DNA of 64,000 nt from Cellulomonas timonensis (GCF_900046455.1 NZ_FCOT01000013.1:992001-1056000); one strand, 5' to 3'; shown: positions 8,609 to 17,080, numbered from the stretch's first letter. The notes: generated from the letters alone by a model not told the origin. Made by a program: numbers and translations.

Positions 8609-9519
8609 CAGTTGTCAACCTCTTCCGTGGCGCGGGCGGTGTTCGCCACACCGTTCAGGTCCTGCAGGCGGCTGTACTCGAGCCCGAGAGCGCCCGTCTG
8701 GCCGGCCTCACGCAGCTCGGCCATGTGCGCGTCGTACTCGTCGCGCTCCACGACCTTGACGTTGAAGAGCATCGAGGAGTGCTCCTCGCCGCACAGCTCG
8801 GCGCACTTGCCGACGTACTCGCCGACGCGGGTCGGCACGATCTGGAACAGGTTGGTCCGCCCGGGGAACATGTCCTGCTTGTAGAGGAACGCGGGCACCC
8901 AGAAGGAGTGGATGACGTCGCGGGAGTTGAGGACGAACTGCACGCGCTCGTCGACGGGCAGCCACAGCGTCGGCTGCTCGGTGAGGACGCCGTCCAGGCC
9001 GATCTCCTGGGCGTGCTGCCCGGTGTCGTAGACGTCGTCGGTGAGGTAGTTGAAGTCCCAGCTCCACTGCTTGCCGACCACCTGCACGGTGAGATCGGAC
9101 TCCGCCTCGTTGGACTGGATCTCCGACTGGTCGCGCGCGGTGAAGTAGTAGAGGACGCCGACCATGATGATCGGCATGATCACGTACATGACCTCGAGCG
9201 GGACGTGGTAGCGCAGCTGCACAGGCAGCCGCTCGTCGTCCTTGCGCTTCCGGTACACGGTGACGCACCACAGGATCAGGCCCCAGGTGATCACCCCGAC
9301 GGCCAGCGCGGCGATCCACGAGCCGACCCACAGGTTGGTGATCCGCCCGGTCTGGTTCGTCACCTGCCCGTCGGTGTAGCCGGGCAGGAAGCCCCGCTGG
9401 GCCTCCGCGGAGCACCCCGCGAGGGCTAGGACGGCGACGGTCACCAGGGCTCCCCACTTCACAGCGGGGCGCCGGTTCCGGCTGGGGTTCTGCGAGCGCA
9501 CTGGGGACCTCTCACTCAC
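8608..9519 (-). CDS. ctaC: Cytochrome c oxidase subunit II (lipoprotein)
   Basis: A 303-residue subunit II read from GTG at 9519 ('[11 protein letters not shown]'); the longer frame to 9600 has no better start. It has a lipobox 'VLALAGCS', two membrane helices near residues 65-85 and 105-125, and a cupredoxin domain with the CuA site: '[11 protein letters not shown]' (His) and '[14 protein letters not shown]' (Cys, Cys, His, Met). It accepts electrons from cytochrome c and passes them to subunit I. It is first in the ctaC-ctaD-ctaF operon. Confidence 0.94.
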   Translation of the reverse strand: MSERSPVRSQNPSRNRRPAVKWGALVTVAVLALAGCSAEAQRGFLPGYTDGQVTNQTGRITNLWVGSWIAALAVGVITWGLILWCVTVYRKRKDDERLPVQLRYHVPLEVMYVIMPIIMVGVLYYFTARDQSEIQSNEAESDLTVQVVGKQWSWDFNYLTDDVYDTGQHAQEIGLDGVLTEQPTLWLPVDERVQFVLNSRDVIHSFWVPAFLYKQDMFPGRTNLFQIVPTRVGEYVGKCAELCGEEHSSMLFNVKVVERDEYDAHMAELREAGQTGALGLEYSRLQDLNGVANTARATEEVDN

Positions 9520-9756
9520 GTCCCGGCCTGGGCCACCACCTCTTCGGGCGGCCTCCACCTGGGACCTTCGTCCTCGACTTGTGCAGCCTAGCGGCAACAA
9601 TCGCGTTCAGCGTGACCACGGCGCGCTGAAGACGACAACCTGTCAGCACCCGTGGAGGCCCGTCGTCACCGCCTGACGAGGGCTGTGCGGCGCATGCCGA
9701 ACGGGCAGACCGCGCTACCGTGCCCACGTGACCCCCCACCGCGCGCTCCCCCCGCC

Positions 9757-9923
9757 CTCTTATACACATCTCCGAGCCCACGAGACAGGCACCAATTTCT
9801 CATGCCGATTCTTGCTTGAAAATTAAACTGTCTCTTATACCCCTCTCCTCCCCCCCGCTACTCGGCCTTCTCACCTCTTCCTTCGTCTCCTTTCCCCACC
9901 ACACCACCTCTACTCCCTTCTTC
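9757..9923. other. Illumina Nextera adapter read-through in the assembly (artefact)
   Basis: From 9757 the sequence is CTCTTATACACATCT followed by CCGAGCCCACGAGAC (to 9786): the Tn5 mosaic end plus Nextera read-2 adapter. Then come eight index-like bases (9787-9794) and a degraded copy of the P7 flow-cell end (…CTCATGCCG…CTTGCTTGAAAA). A second partial mosaic end (CTGTCTCTTATAC) lies at 9828-9840, followed by about 80 bases of pyrimidine-rich sequence like a low-quality read tail. This is also far more AT-rich than its surroundings. It marks a false join; real chromosome resumes close to 9924. Confidence 0.95.
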
Positions 9924-10988
9924 TGGGCGGATCCCCGGCGGCTGCATTCGGAGGGCCGCCGAGCGCGCCTGCTGCTCGAGGGCGCCCGGGAGGCCATCGC
10001 CGGAGCCGTCGGCGCGCGGACCGAGGAGGTGGACCTGTTCGGGTCGCCCACCCTGGCGCTGCACGCGGCGGTGCGCGGGGTGGCGCGCGGTCGGCGGCGG
10101 GCGGGCCGCGACGTCGTCGTCTCGGCGGTGGAGCGGGGGGCTGTGCTCGAGGCCGCGACGTTCGCCGCCGCCCAGCCGTGGGGCGCCCCGGGCCGTCGCG
10201 TGGACGTGCCGGTGGACCGGCTCGGCCGGGTCGACCTCGACGCGTGGGCCGCGGCGGTCACGGCGCCCGGGGCCGCGCCCGCGGCGCGGCAGCCCGCGAA
10301 CGGCGAGGTCGGCTCCACGCAGCCGACCGCCGCCGCGCATGAGCTCGCCCGCCGGGCCGGGGTCCCGTTGCTCGTGGACGCCGGCGCCAGCCTCGGCCAC
10401 CTGCCCGTCGGCGACGCGTGGGACGTGCTCGCGGCAGATCCCGGCGACTGGGGCGCGCCGGGCGGCCTCGGGGGGCTCGTCACCCGCGCGGGCGTGCGCC
10501 GGGCGCCCGACTGGCCCGAGGACGAGGACCGCTGGTCCCCCGGGGGCGTCTTCGTCCCCGCTGCCCTCGCCGCCGCGGTGGCGCTGCAGGACGCGCTGCG
10601 CACCCGAGCGGAGGCCGACGCGCGCCGCCGCGAGCTGGTGCGGCTCATCCGGGATCGAGTCGCCGCGCAGACGCCGGACGTCGAGGTGGTGGGAGACGCC
10701 GAGGACCGGCTCCCGCACGTCGTGACTTTCTCGTGCCTGTACGTGGACGGCGAGGCGCTGGTCGGCGAGCTCGACCGGCTGGGCTTCGCCGTCGGCTCCG
10801 GCTCGGCCTGCGCGTCGAGCGCCCTCGAGCCGAGCCACGTGCTGGCCGCGATGGGCGTGCTGACCCACGGGAACGTGCGCCTGGCGCTCCCCCGCGATGT
10901 GCGCGCGGACGAGGTGGAGCGGTTCTGCGATGTGCTCCCCGACGCGGTGGCGCGGGTCAGGGAGATGCTCGGGGTGCAGGGGCTGTGA
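9924..10988 (+). CDS. Cysteine desulfurase-like class V aminotransferase, 5' end lost to artefact
   Basis: The 354 visible residues begin 'WADPRRLHSEGRRARLL', normally about residue 30 of this family. The missing N-terminus is replaced by the adapter artefact; the true start is probably GTG at 9728 ('VTPHRALPPP'), left orphaned on the other side. Conserved fold-I elements remain: 'ANGEVGSTQP', the PLP-holding Asp in 'LLVDAGAS', and the mobile Cys loop 'GSGSACASSALEPSHVL'. The His of the usual E-H-x-A motif is Arg ('AVERGAVL'), and the Schiff-base Lys region reads 'DPGDWGAPGGLGGLV'. The visible protein contains no lysine at all. Its stop overlaps the start of tusA by 4 bases. Sulfur-transfer partnership is likely, but normal PLP catalysis is doubtful. 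Confidence 0.8.
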   Translation, partial: WADPRRLHSEGRRARLLLEGAREAIAGAVGARTEEVDLFGSPTLALHAAVRGVARGRRRAGRDVVVSAVERGAVLEAATFAAAQPWGAPGRRVDVPVDRLGRVDLDAWAAAVTAPGAAPAARQPANGEVGSTQPTAAAHELARRAGVPLLVDAGASLGHLPVGDAWDVLAADPGDWGAPGGLGGLVTRAGVRRAPDWPEDEDRWSPGGVFVPAALAAAVALQDALRTRAEADARRRELVRLIRDRVAAQTPDVEVVGDAEDRLPHVVTFSCLYVDGEALVGELDRLGFAVGSGSACASSALEPSHVLAAMGVLTHGNVRLALPRDVRADEVERFCDVLPDAVARVREMLGVQGL

Positions 10989-11230
10989 GCGAGCCGGTCA
11001 CGGTGGACGCGCGCGGACTGCGCTGCCCGCTGCCGGTCATCCGGCTGGCCCGGGTCGCCCGCGACCTGCCCGACGGCGCCACTGTCACCGTGCTGGCCAC
11101 GGATCCGGCGGCCCGCCACGACGTGCCCGCCTGGGCGCGGATGCGCGGGCACACGATCCTCGCCGTCGAGGACGCCGACGACGGGGTCACCGCCATCTCG
11201 GTGCGCCTCGGCGCCGCGCCGACGCCCTGA
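10985..11230 (+). CDS. tusA: TusA-family sulfur carrier
   Basis: An 81-residue protein from GTG at 10985, overlapping the stop of the desulfurase-like gene (GTGA). It has the family signature 'VDARGLRCPLPVIRLARV' with the single reactive Cys in the CPxP motif, then 'LATDPAARHDVPAWARMRGH'. TusA proteins accept a persulfide on this Cys and pass it to tRNA thiolation or cofactor routes. The tight overlap implies co-translation with its sulfur donor. It lies convergent to erpA. Confidence 0.88.
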   Translation: MSEPVTVDARGLRCPLPVIRLARVARDLPDGATVTVLATDPAARHDVPAWARMRGHTILAVEDADDGVTAISVRLGAAPTP

Positions 11231-11296
11231 CCGACGCAGAGCTGACCGACACAGCGCCGTGGCGGCCCGACCTTGCCCAACGTCCCGGGCGCACGG

Positions 11297-11327
11297 AGAG
11301 CCCGGCGCCGTGAGGGCGCCGGGCTCT
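11297..11327. terminator. Bidirectional terminator between tusA and erpA
   Basis: A 13-bp perfect stem (AGAGCCCGGCGCC and complement) with a 5-base loop between two convergent genes; it can serve both strands. A short T-containing run follows on the plus strand. Confidence 0.8.
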
Positions 11328-11382
11328 TCGTGGTTCGTGCAAGGCCCCCGCGTCGACAGTCTCGTCGGCGAGGGCGGTGGGC

Positions 11383-11733
11383 TCAGCCGAACGAGCCGCC
11401 GCAGGCGCAGGAGCTGCCGGCGTTCGGGTTGTCGATCGTGAAGCCCTGCTTCTCGATCGTGTCGGCGAAGTCGATCGTCGCGCCGTCCAGGTACGGGACG
11501 CTCATCCGGTCGACGACGACCTCGACGCCGTCGTAGTCGCGCAGCGCGTCCCCGTCGAGCACCCGCTCGTCGAAGTAGAGCTGGTAGATCAGGCCCGAGC
11601 AGCCGCCGGGCTGCACGGCCACGCGCAGGCGCAGGTCGTCACGGCCCTCCTGCTCGAGCAGGCTGCGGACCTTGTCCGCTGCGACGTCGGTGAGGTTGAC
11701 GCCGTGCGTCGCGGTCTCGGTGGTCTCGCTCAT
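11383..11733 (-). CDS. erpA: Iron-sulfur cluster insertion protein ErpA (A-type carrier)
   Basis: A 116-residue protein starting at ATG 11733 (GGAGAG just upstream; the longer frame to 11808 has no ribosome site). HesB/IscA fold with the three cluster-ligand cysteines: 'QPGGCSGLIYQL' and the C-terminal 'GSSCACGG'. It carries an Fe-S cluster to target apoproteins. It sits beside the desulfurase-tusA pair and within 1.5 kb of nadA, a [4Fe-4S] enzyme, so the area looks like a sulfur/Fe-S neighbourhood. Confidence 0.93.
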   Translation of the reverse strand: MSETTETATHGVNLTDVAADKVRSLLEQEGRDDLRLRVAVQPGGCSGLIYQLYFDERVLDGDALRDYDGVEVVVDRMSVPYLDGATIDFADTIEKQGFTIDNPNAGSSCACGGSFG

Positions 11734-11857
11734 GGTCTCTCCAGGCCTCGATGAAAGGGTCGAGTGGTCAGGCACTTCCGTCGTGTCGTCAACAGCGCCC
11801 TGCGGCAAGTTGTTCCCACCCTACGCCGCACGCCCTAGGACCTTCGTCGCCACGGCG

Positions 11858-13054
11858 TCACCGCGACCAGGTCTGCGCCACCCGCGCGGCCCGGCGACGG
11901 AGCATGCCCGCAGGGTCCGCGAGCGACTCGGCGACCTGGGCGGGGCTCTGCGCCACGGCGTAGGCGCCGGCGATGCCCGCGGCGCCCCACTCCCGGCGGG
12001 TGGCGTCCACCTGGCCGGCGATCACGATGGCGGGGACGGCTACCGCCAGGGCGCGCTCGGCGACGGCGGCGACCACCTTGCCGTGCAGCGACTGCCAGTC
12101 GAACCGGCCCTCTCCGGTCACCACCACGTCGACGTCGGCGATCTGCTGCGCGAGGCCCACCACGTCGGCGACAAGCGCCGATCCGGGGACCAGGCGCGCG
12201 CCGAGCAGCGACAGGCCGAAGCCGAGCCCGCCCGCCGCGCCGGCGCCGGGAGCCGCGGTGAGCCGCGCTGCCTGCGTCCCAGGCCGTGCGGCAGGCGTCC
12301 CAGGCCGTGCGAGCAGGTCGGGCCGCAGCGCGTCGCCCAGCTCCCCGACTGCCAGGTGCGCGAAGTGCCCCAGCGCGCGCTCGAGCTCCTGCGCCTGCAG
12401 GTCGGTGGCGCCCTTCTGCGCGGCGAATCCCGCGCTCGCGCCGTGCAGGCCCAGCAGGGGCACGTCCACATCGCAGGCGGCCAGGATCTCCACCTCGCGC
12501 AGCGCGGAGCGCACGTCCGCCAGGCCCGCAAGGTCCTCGGGGACGGCCTCGCCCAACGCGCCTCCGCCGCCGCCCAGCCGCGAGCCGGCGGGCCCGACGC
12601 CGAGCGCCGCGAGCATCCCGGCGCCCGCGTCGTTCGTCGCCGATCCGCCCAGCCCCACCACGACCCGCCGGGCGCCGGCCTCGACAGCCGCGCGGAGCAG
12701 CTCGCCGACCCCGGCGGAGGACGTGCGGGTGGGGTCCCGGCGCTCCGGCGGCACCAGGTGCAGGCCCGTGGCGTGCGCCGACTCGACGTAGGCGGTGCGG
12801 CCGCCGGGGCCGTCCACCACGAGGATGGCGGCGGGGACGGGCTCGCCCAGCGGGGATCCGACGGTCACCGACAGCAGCTCGCCGCCCAGGTGGGCGCGGA
12901 GCGTGTCGAGGAAGCCGGGGCCGCCGTCGGCGAGCGGGCAGCGGATGAGCGTGTCGCCCGGGGCGGCCTGCGCCCAGCCCTCGCTGATCGCGTCGACGGC
13001 CTGCTCCGCCGTCAGGGTGTCGCCGAAGCCGTCCGGGGCGATGAGCACGCGCAT
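11858..13054 (-). CDS. Glycerate kinase
   Basis: 398 residues from ATG 13054 ('MRVLIAPDGFGDTLTAEQA'), the N-terminus typical of the GlxK/GarK glycerate 2-kinase family, which phosphorylates D-glycerate. Other signatures: 'CPLADGGPGFLDTL', 'VVVGLGGSATNDAGAGM', 'VDVVVTGEGRFDWQSLHGK' and 'GAYAV'. An in-frame tandem duplication of about 21 bases (12267-12310) gives the repeat RPGTPAARPGTQAAR in a surface loop. A product of about 380 residues is usual, so length is normal. It is divergent from nadA with 76 bp between the starts. Confidence 0.92.
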   Translation of the reverse strand: MRVLIAPDGFGDTLTAEQAVDAISEGWAQAAPGDTLIRCPLADGGPGFLDTLRAHLGGELLSVTVGSPLGEPVPAAILVVDGPGGRTAYVESAHATGLHLVPPERRDPTRTSSAGVGELLRAAVEAGARRVVVGLGGSATNDAGAGMLAALGVGPAGSRLGGGGGALGEAVPEDLAGLADVRSALREVEILAACDVDVPLLGLHGASAGFAAQKGATDLQAQELERALGHFAHLAVGELGDALRPDLLARPGTPAARPGTQAARLTAAPGAGAAGGLGFGLSLLGARLVPGSALVADVVGLAQQIADVDVVVTGEGRFDWQSLHGKVVAAVAERALAVAVPAIVIAGQVDATRREWGAAGIAGAYAVAQSPAQVAESLADPAGMLRRRAARVAQTWSR

Positions 13055-13130
13055 CGGGCGATGATGGCACGCCGGGCCGCCCGAGCCCGCTCCCGGACCC
13101 GCCCTCCGGCCTTGTGGGAAGATCAGGCAC

Positions 13131-14336
13131 GTGAGCCTCATCGACTCCCCGCCGTCCACCTTCTCCGAGCCCGCGCCGTCGGCGTTGCTGCTGCTCGGAC
13201 GTGGCGCCGACCTGGCCTCCGAGCGGGGCGTCGAGTGCCCCGGGGACCTCCCGTCGGCCAGCGACCCCGACCTCGTCGAGCGCGCCCGCGCCGCCCGAGC
13301 CGCGCTCGGCGACCGGGCGTTCGTGCTGGGCCACCACTACCAGCGCGACGAGGTGATCGACTTCGCCGACGTCACGGGCGACTCGTTCAAGCTGGCGCGC
13401 GAGGCGGCCGCGCGGCCCGACGCGGAGTTCATCATCTTCTGCGGCGTGCACTTCATGGCCGAGTCCGCGGACATCCTCACGTCCGACGCGCAGCAGGTCG
13501 TGCTGCCCGACCTGGCGGCCGGCTGCTCGATGGCCGACATGGCCGCGATCCACCAGGTCGAGGACGCGTGGGACGTGCTCGCGGACGCCGGCGTCGTCGA
13601 GCAGACCGTGCCCGTCACGTACATGAACTCCTCCGCGGCGATCAAGGCCTTCACGGGCCGCCACGGCGGGACGGTGTGCACGTCGTCGAATGCGCACGTC
13701 GCGCTGCGGTGGGCCTTCGACAAGGTCGGCGGGGTGGACGGCACGGGCAAGGTGCTCTTCATGCCGGACCAGCACCTGGGCCGCAACACCGCGGTGCGCC
13801 TGCTCGGCCTCTCCCTGGACGACTGCGTGGTCTACGACCCGCGCAAGCCCGGCGGCGGGCTCACCGCCCAGGAGCTGCGCGACGCGCGGATGATCCTGTG
13901 GCGCGGGCACTGCTCGGTGCACGGGCGCTTCACCGAGCGGAACGTGGCCGAGGCCCGGGCGGCCGTCCCGGGGATCAACGTGATCGTGCACCCCGAGTGC
14001 CGCCACGAGGTGGTCGCCGCCGCCGATCAGGTCGGCTCCACCGAGCACATCATCAAGGCGCTGGACGCCGCCGAGCCCGGCTCCGCATGGGCGATCGGCA
14101 CCGAGTTGAACCTCGTCAGGCGCCTCGCGAAGGCCCACCCCGACAAGCAGGTGCACTACCTCGACTCGACGGTGTGCTTCTGCTCCACGATGAACCGCAT
14201 CGACCTGCCGCACCTGGTCTGGGCGATGGAGTCCCTCGTGGCCGGGCGCGTCGTCAACCGCATCGTCGTCGACGACGACGACGCCCGCTGGGCGCGCGCC
14301 GCCCTCGACCAGATGCTGGCGCTGCCCGGGATCTGA
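13131..14336 (+). CDS. nadA: Quinolinate synthase NadA
   Basis: 401 residues from GTG 13131, with a GGAAGATC-type ribosome site before it. The enzyme condenses iminoaspartate with dihydroxyacetone phosphate to quinolinate in de novo NAD synthesis. Visible: 'FVLGHHYQRDEVIDFADVTGDS' split over the substrate pocket, cluster cysteines in 'IIFCGVHFMAES', 'VHPECRHEV' and 'VCFCSTMNRIDLPHL', and 'HLGRNTA'. The usual nadB and nadC do not follow; the next gene is a DJ-1/PfpI protein. Confidence 0.96.
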   Translation: MSLIDSPPSTFSEPAPSALLLLGRGADLASERGVECPGDLPSASDPDLVERARAARAALGDRAFVLGHHYQRDEVIDFADVTGDSFKLAREAAARPDAEFIIFCGVHFMAESADILTSDAQQVVLPDLAAGCSMADMAAIHQVEDAWDVLADAGVVEQTVPVTYMNSSAAIKAFTGRHGGTVCTSSNAHVALRWAFDKVGGVDGTGKVLFMPDQHLGRNTAVRLLGLSLDDCVVYDPRKPGGGLTAQELRDARMILWRGHCSVHGRFTERNVAEARAAVPGINVIVHPECRHEVVAAADQVGSTEHIIKALDAAEPGSAWAIGTELNLVRRLAKAHPDKQVHYLDSTVCFCSTMNRIDLPHLVWAMESLVAGRVVNRIVVDDDDARWARAALDQMLALPGI

Positions 14337-14371
14337 CCTGCCTGCGAGCCCCCCACCGCGAGAGGACAGTC

Positions 14372-14971
14372 ATGCCGACCGGACGACAGCTGCGGGTGGG
14401 AATCCTCGTGTTCGACGATTGCGAGGAGCTCGACGTCGTCGGGCCGTACGAGGTGCTGGCGGCCTGGGCGCGCCGCTCCGCGCTCCGGCCCGAGGTCGTG
14501 ACCTTCTCGCCCGACGGCGGCGGCATACGGTGCGCGAAGGGGCTGCGGCTCGTCCCGGACCATTCCTCCGCCAGCGTCGGGCCGCTGCACGTCCTGGTGT
14601 ACCCCGGCGGGTCCGGGACCCGGGCGCTGGCCCGGGACCGCGCCCATCTCGACTGGCTGCGGCGGGTCCGCGCGACGACCCCGCTCCTCGCGAGCGTGTG
14701 CACCGGCGCCCTGGTGCTCGCCGCCGCCGGGCTGTTGTCCGGCCGCCCCGCGACGACCCACTGGCGGGCGTTCGACGAGCTCGCGGCGCTGGACCCGACG
14801 GTGCTGCGGGACACCGAGTCCCGGTTCGTCGACGACGGCGACGTGGTGACCTCCGCCGGGGTCTCGGCGGGCATCGACATGGCCCTGCACCTCGTCGCGC
14901 GCCTCGACTCCCCCGAGGAGGCCAGCCTGGTGCGCCTCGACCTCCAGTACGACCCCGCCCCCACTGTCTAG
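14372..14971 (+). CDS. DJ-1/PfpI family (glutamine amidotransferase-like) protein
   Basis: 199 residues from ATG 14372 with AGAGGA upstream. The fold shows in 'VGILVFDDCEELDVVGPYE' and the nucleophile elbow 'LLASVCTGALVLAAAGLL' with the reactive Cys; 'RPATTHW', 'VTSAGVSAGIDMALHL' follow. It matches the AraC-regulator-type/isonitrile-hydratase-like branch of the DJ-1 superfamily but has no DNA-binding domain. The substrate cannot be told. It starts 36 bp after nadA and may be co-transcribed with it. A longer frame reaching back to 11672 is only antisense to the glycerate kinase. Confidence 0.85.
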   Translation: MPTGRQLRVGILVFDDCEELDVVGPYEVLAAWARRSALRPEVVTFSPDGGGIRCAKGLRLVPDHSSASVGPLHVLVYPGGSGTRALARDRAHLDWLRRVRATTPLLASVCTGALVLAAAGLLSGRPATTHWRAFDELAALDPTVLRDTESRFVDDGDVVTSAGVSAGIDMALHLVARLDSPEEASLVRLDLQYDPAPTV

Positions 14972-15029
14972 GCGTCGAGCCCGCCCGGACGACTGCCCTG
15001 CCGGCCACCGCACCCACAAGGACGTGACC

Positions 15030-15095
15030 ATGCCGATGATCGACGCCTCCGGGCCGGAGCCCACGCCGTCCGCACCCGCCGGCGCCGCCGCATGA
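15030..15095 (+). CDS. Possible 21-codon leader peptide before thioesterase gene
   Basis: A short frame, ATG 15030 to TGA 15095, encodes MPMIDASGPEPTPSAPAGAAA. It is preceded by AAGGACGTG, a reasonable ribosome site, and its stop overlaps the thioesterase ATG as ATGA. That gene has no ribosome site of its own, so translation by coupling to this leader is plausible. It could also be a chance frame. Confidence 0.35.
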   Translation: MPMIDASGPEPTPSAPAGAAA

Positions 15096-15724
15096 ACCGC
15101 CTGGTGCGGCTCCTGCTCGTGTGGCTCGCGGCGCGGAGGGCGGTGCGCCGCACTCCCCCGCAGGACCGGCCCTCCGGCTTCGACGAGTACCGCACACCGA
15201 TGCGCGTCATGCCCAACGACCTCGACCTGCTGCGGCACATGAACAACGGCGTGTTCTTCACGCTGCTGGACATCGGGCGGGTGGACCTGCTGGTCCGCAG
15301 CGGCGCGCAGCGCGCCGTGAGCCAGGAGGGCTGGTACCCCGTGGTGGTCGGCGAGTCGATGAGGTTCCGGCGCTCGCTCGTGCTGTGGGAGCGGTTCGAG
15401 ATCGTCACGCGCGTGCTCGGCTGGGACGAGCGCGTGGTGTACCTGGAGCAGCGCTTCGAGCGGCGCGCCCGGGGCGGCGGATCCGAGGTGGTCGCCGAGG
15501 CGTGGATCGTCGCGCGCTTCCTGCGGCGTGCGGGGGGCCCCGTGCCCTCGACCGACGTGGCTGCCGCGTTCGGGCTCGACGGTCCGAGCCCTGCGGTCCC
15601 CGAGCCGGTGCTGGCCTGGTCGCGGGCGCTCGACCTCGCGCACCGCGAGGTCGAGCCCGACGGACCCGCGCTCGCCCCCTCCGCCGACGAGTCGAGCTCA
15701 GCCGTTCGCGAGCCGCTCCAGTAG
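15092..15724 (+). CDS. Acyl-CoA thioesterase-like hot-dog protein
   Basis: 210 residues. The hot-dog-fold signature is 'MPNDLDLLRHMNNGVFFTLLDIGR' in parts (Asp-x-x-x-x-x-H-M-N-N), the active-site loop of 4-hydroxybenzoyl-CoA thioesterase-like enzymes, followed by 'MRFRRSLVLWERFEIVTRVLGWDE'. The N-terminal 20 residues are basic and hydrophobic, as in THEM6-like members. The acyl substrate is unknown. The last 27 bases overlap the end of the convergent M20 peptidase gene. Confidence 0.85.
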   Translation: MNRLVRLLLVWLAARRAVRRTPPQDRPSGFDEYRTPMRVMPNDLDLLRHMNNGVFFTLLDIGRVDLLVRSGAQRAVSQEGWYPVVVGESMRFRRSLVLWERFEIVTRVLGWDERVVYLEQRFERRARGGGSEVVAEAWIVARFLRRAGGPVPSTDVAAAFGLDGPSPAVPEPVLAWSRALDLAHREVEPDGPALAPSADESSSAVREPLQ

Positions 15725-17080
15725 CAGCGCCTCGGCGAGGACCACGCGCTCGAGCTCGCCCAGGTGCTGCGACTCGTTCGCGCCGTGCGCGCGGCTGTCC
15801 GGGTCCTCGACGCCCGTCACCAGGATCGCGGCGTCGGGGAAGACCCCGAGCAGGTCGGCGATGAACGGGATGGAGCCCCCCAGCCCGATGTCGACCGACG
15901 GCGTCCCCCACGCCTCGGCGAACGCCCAGCGGGCCGTCCGCATCGCGTCGGAGTCCACCGGAGCCTGGAACGGCTGGCCCCGCTCGCCGTCCCGCACTGT
16001 CACGCGCGCCCCGAACGGCGCGTGGCCCTCCAGGTGGGCGCGCAGCGCGGCCTGCGCGGCGGCGGGGTCCTGGCCCGGGGGGATGCGCAGCGACAGCCGC
16101 GCCGTCGCGCTCGGCGCCAGGGTGTTCGAGGAGTGCGCGACGCTCGTGGCGTCGATGCCGATGACGGACAGCGCGGGCTTGGTCCACAGCCGCGAGGTGA
16201 TCGAGCCGGTGCCGACCAGCTCGGCGCCCGGCAGCACCGACGCGTCGGCGCGGAAGTCCGCCTCGTCGTAGTCGACCTCGGGCGGCGTGCCGGTGACCAG
16301 TCCCGCGACTGCCACATCGCCGTGCTCGTCATGCAACGTGGCGATGAGCCGCGCGAGCAGCGTCACGGCGTCCAGCACCGGGCCGCCGAACATGCCGGAG
16401 TGCACGGCGTGCTCGAGCACCGCCACCTCGACGTCCAGGTCGACCAGGCCGCGCAGCGACGTCGTGAGCCCGGGCGTGCCGACCTTCCAGTTCGAGGAGT
16501 CGGCCACGACGATCACGTCCGCCTCGAGCTCGTCGCGGTGTGCCGCGAGGAACTGGGCGAACGTCGGCGAGCCGATCTCCTCCTCGCCCTCGATGAACAG
16601 CGTGACGCCGACGCCGAGCTCGTCGCCGAGCACGCGCAGGGCTCCGACGTGGGCGATGATCCCGGCCTTGTCGTCGGAGGCGCCGCGGCCGTAGAGGCGG
16701 CCATCGCGCTCGACGGGCTCGAACGGCGGGGTGAGCCACGCGGCGGCGTCGCCGGGGGGCTGCACGTCATGGTGCGCGTAGAGCAGCACCGTCGGCGCGC
16801 CCTGCGGACCGGGCTTGCGGGCCACGACCGCCGGGCGCCCGGGGGCGCCGTCGGGGCCGTCCACCGACAGGATGCGCACGTCGTCCACACCCGCGCCGCG
16901 CAGCAGCTCCGCCACGGCCTCCGCGCTGGCCTGGACGTGCGCCTGGTCGAACGCGGGGCTCGACACGCTGGGGATCCGGACCAGCGCCTCGAGGTCGGAG
17001 CGCAGCCCGGCGAACGCCTCAGAGGTGCGTTCGCGCAGCACAGCGACACGGTCAGGGGAAGGAGCAGGTGGGATCGTCAC
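15698..17080 (-). CDS. M20-family metallo-dipeptidase
   Basis: 460 residues. Metal and catalytic motifs of the M20 di-zinc peptidases: 'LLYAHHDVQPPGD' (His ligand and Asp), 'GRGASDDKAGI' (bridging Asp), 'FIEGEEEIGSP' (catalytic Glu-Glu), 'VVADSSNW' (Asp ligand) and 'AHGANESQHL' (last His). The closest described type is the dipeptidase/CNDP-like branch, cytoplasmic and cleaving short peptides. It is divergent from the DUF3043 gene with 34 bp between the two starts, so promoters must overlap. Confidence 0.93.
   Translation of the reverse strand: MTIPPAPSPDRVAVLRERTSEAFAGLRSDLEALVRIPSVSSPAFDQAHVQASAEAVAELLRGAGVDDVRILSVDGPDGAPGRPAVVARKPGPQGAPTVLLYAHHDVQPPGDAAAWLTPPFEPVERDGRLYGRGASDDKAGIIAHVGALRVLGDELGVGVTLFIEGEEEIGSPTFAQFLAAHRDELEADVIVVADSSNWKVGTPGLTTSLRGLVDLDVEVAVLEHAVHSGMFGGPVLDAVTLLARLIATLHDEHGDVAVAGLVTGTPPEVDYDEADFRADASVLPGAELVGTGSITSRLWTKPALSVIGIDATSVAHSSNTLAPSATARLSLRIPPGQDPAAAQAALRAHLEGHAPFGARVTVRDGERGQPFQAPVDSDAMRTARWAFAEAWGTPSVDIGLGGSIPFIADLLGVFPDAAILVTGVEDPDSRAHGANESQHLGELERVVLAEALLLERLANG

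Noticed and set aside
9757-9845. A native Tn5/IS50 end (19-bp mosaic end) as a transposon relic
   Set aside because: The mosaic end is followed by the read-2 adapter, an index and the P7 end, which occur only in sequencing libraries.
9816-9923. N-terminus of the desulfurase read through the artefact
   Set aside because: The first 36 codons of that frame come from adapter and read-tail sequence and match no family start.
11672-14971. A 1099-codon plus-strand frame suggesting a fusion ending in a PfpI domain
   Set aside because: Its first 900 codons are antisense to the glycerate kinase or out of frame with nadA. Only the part from ATG 14372 is a gene.
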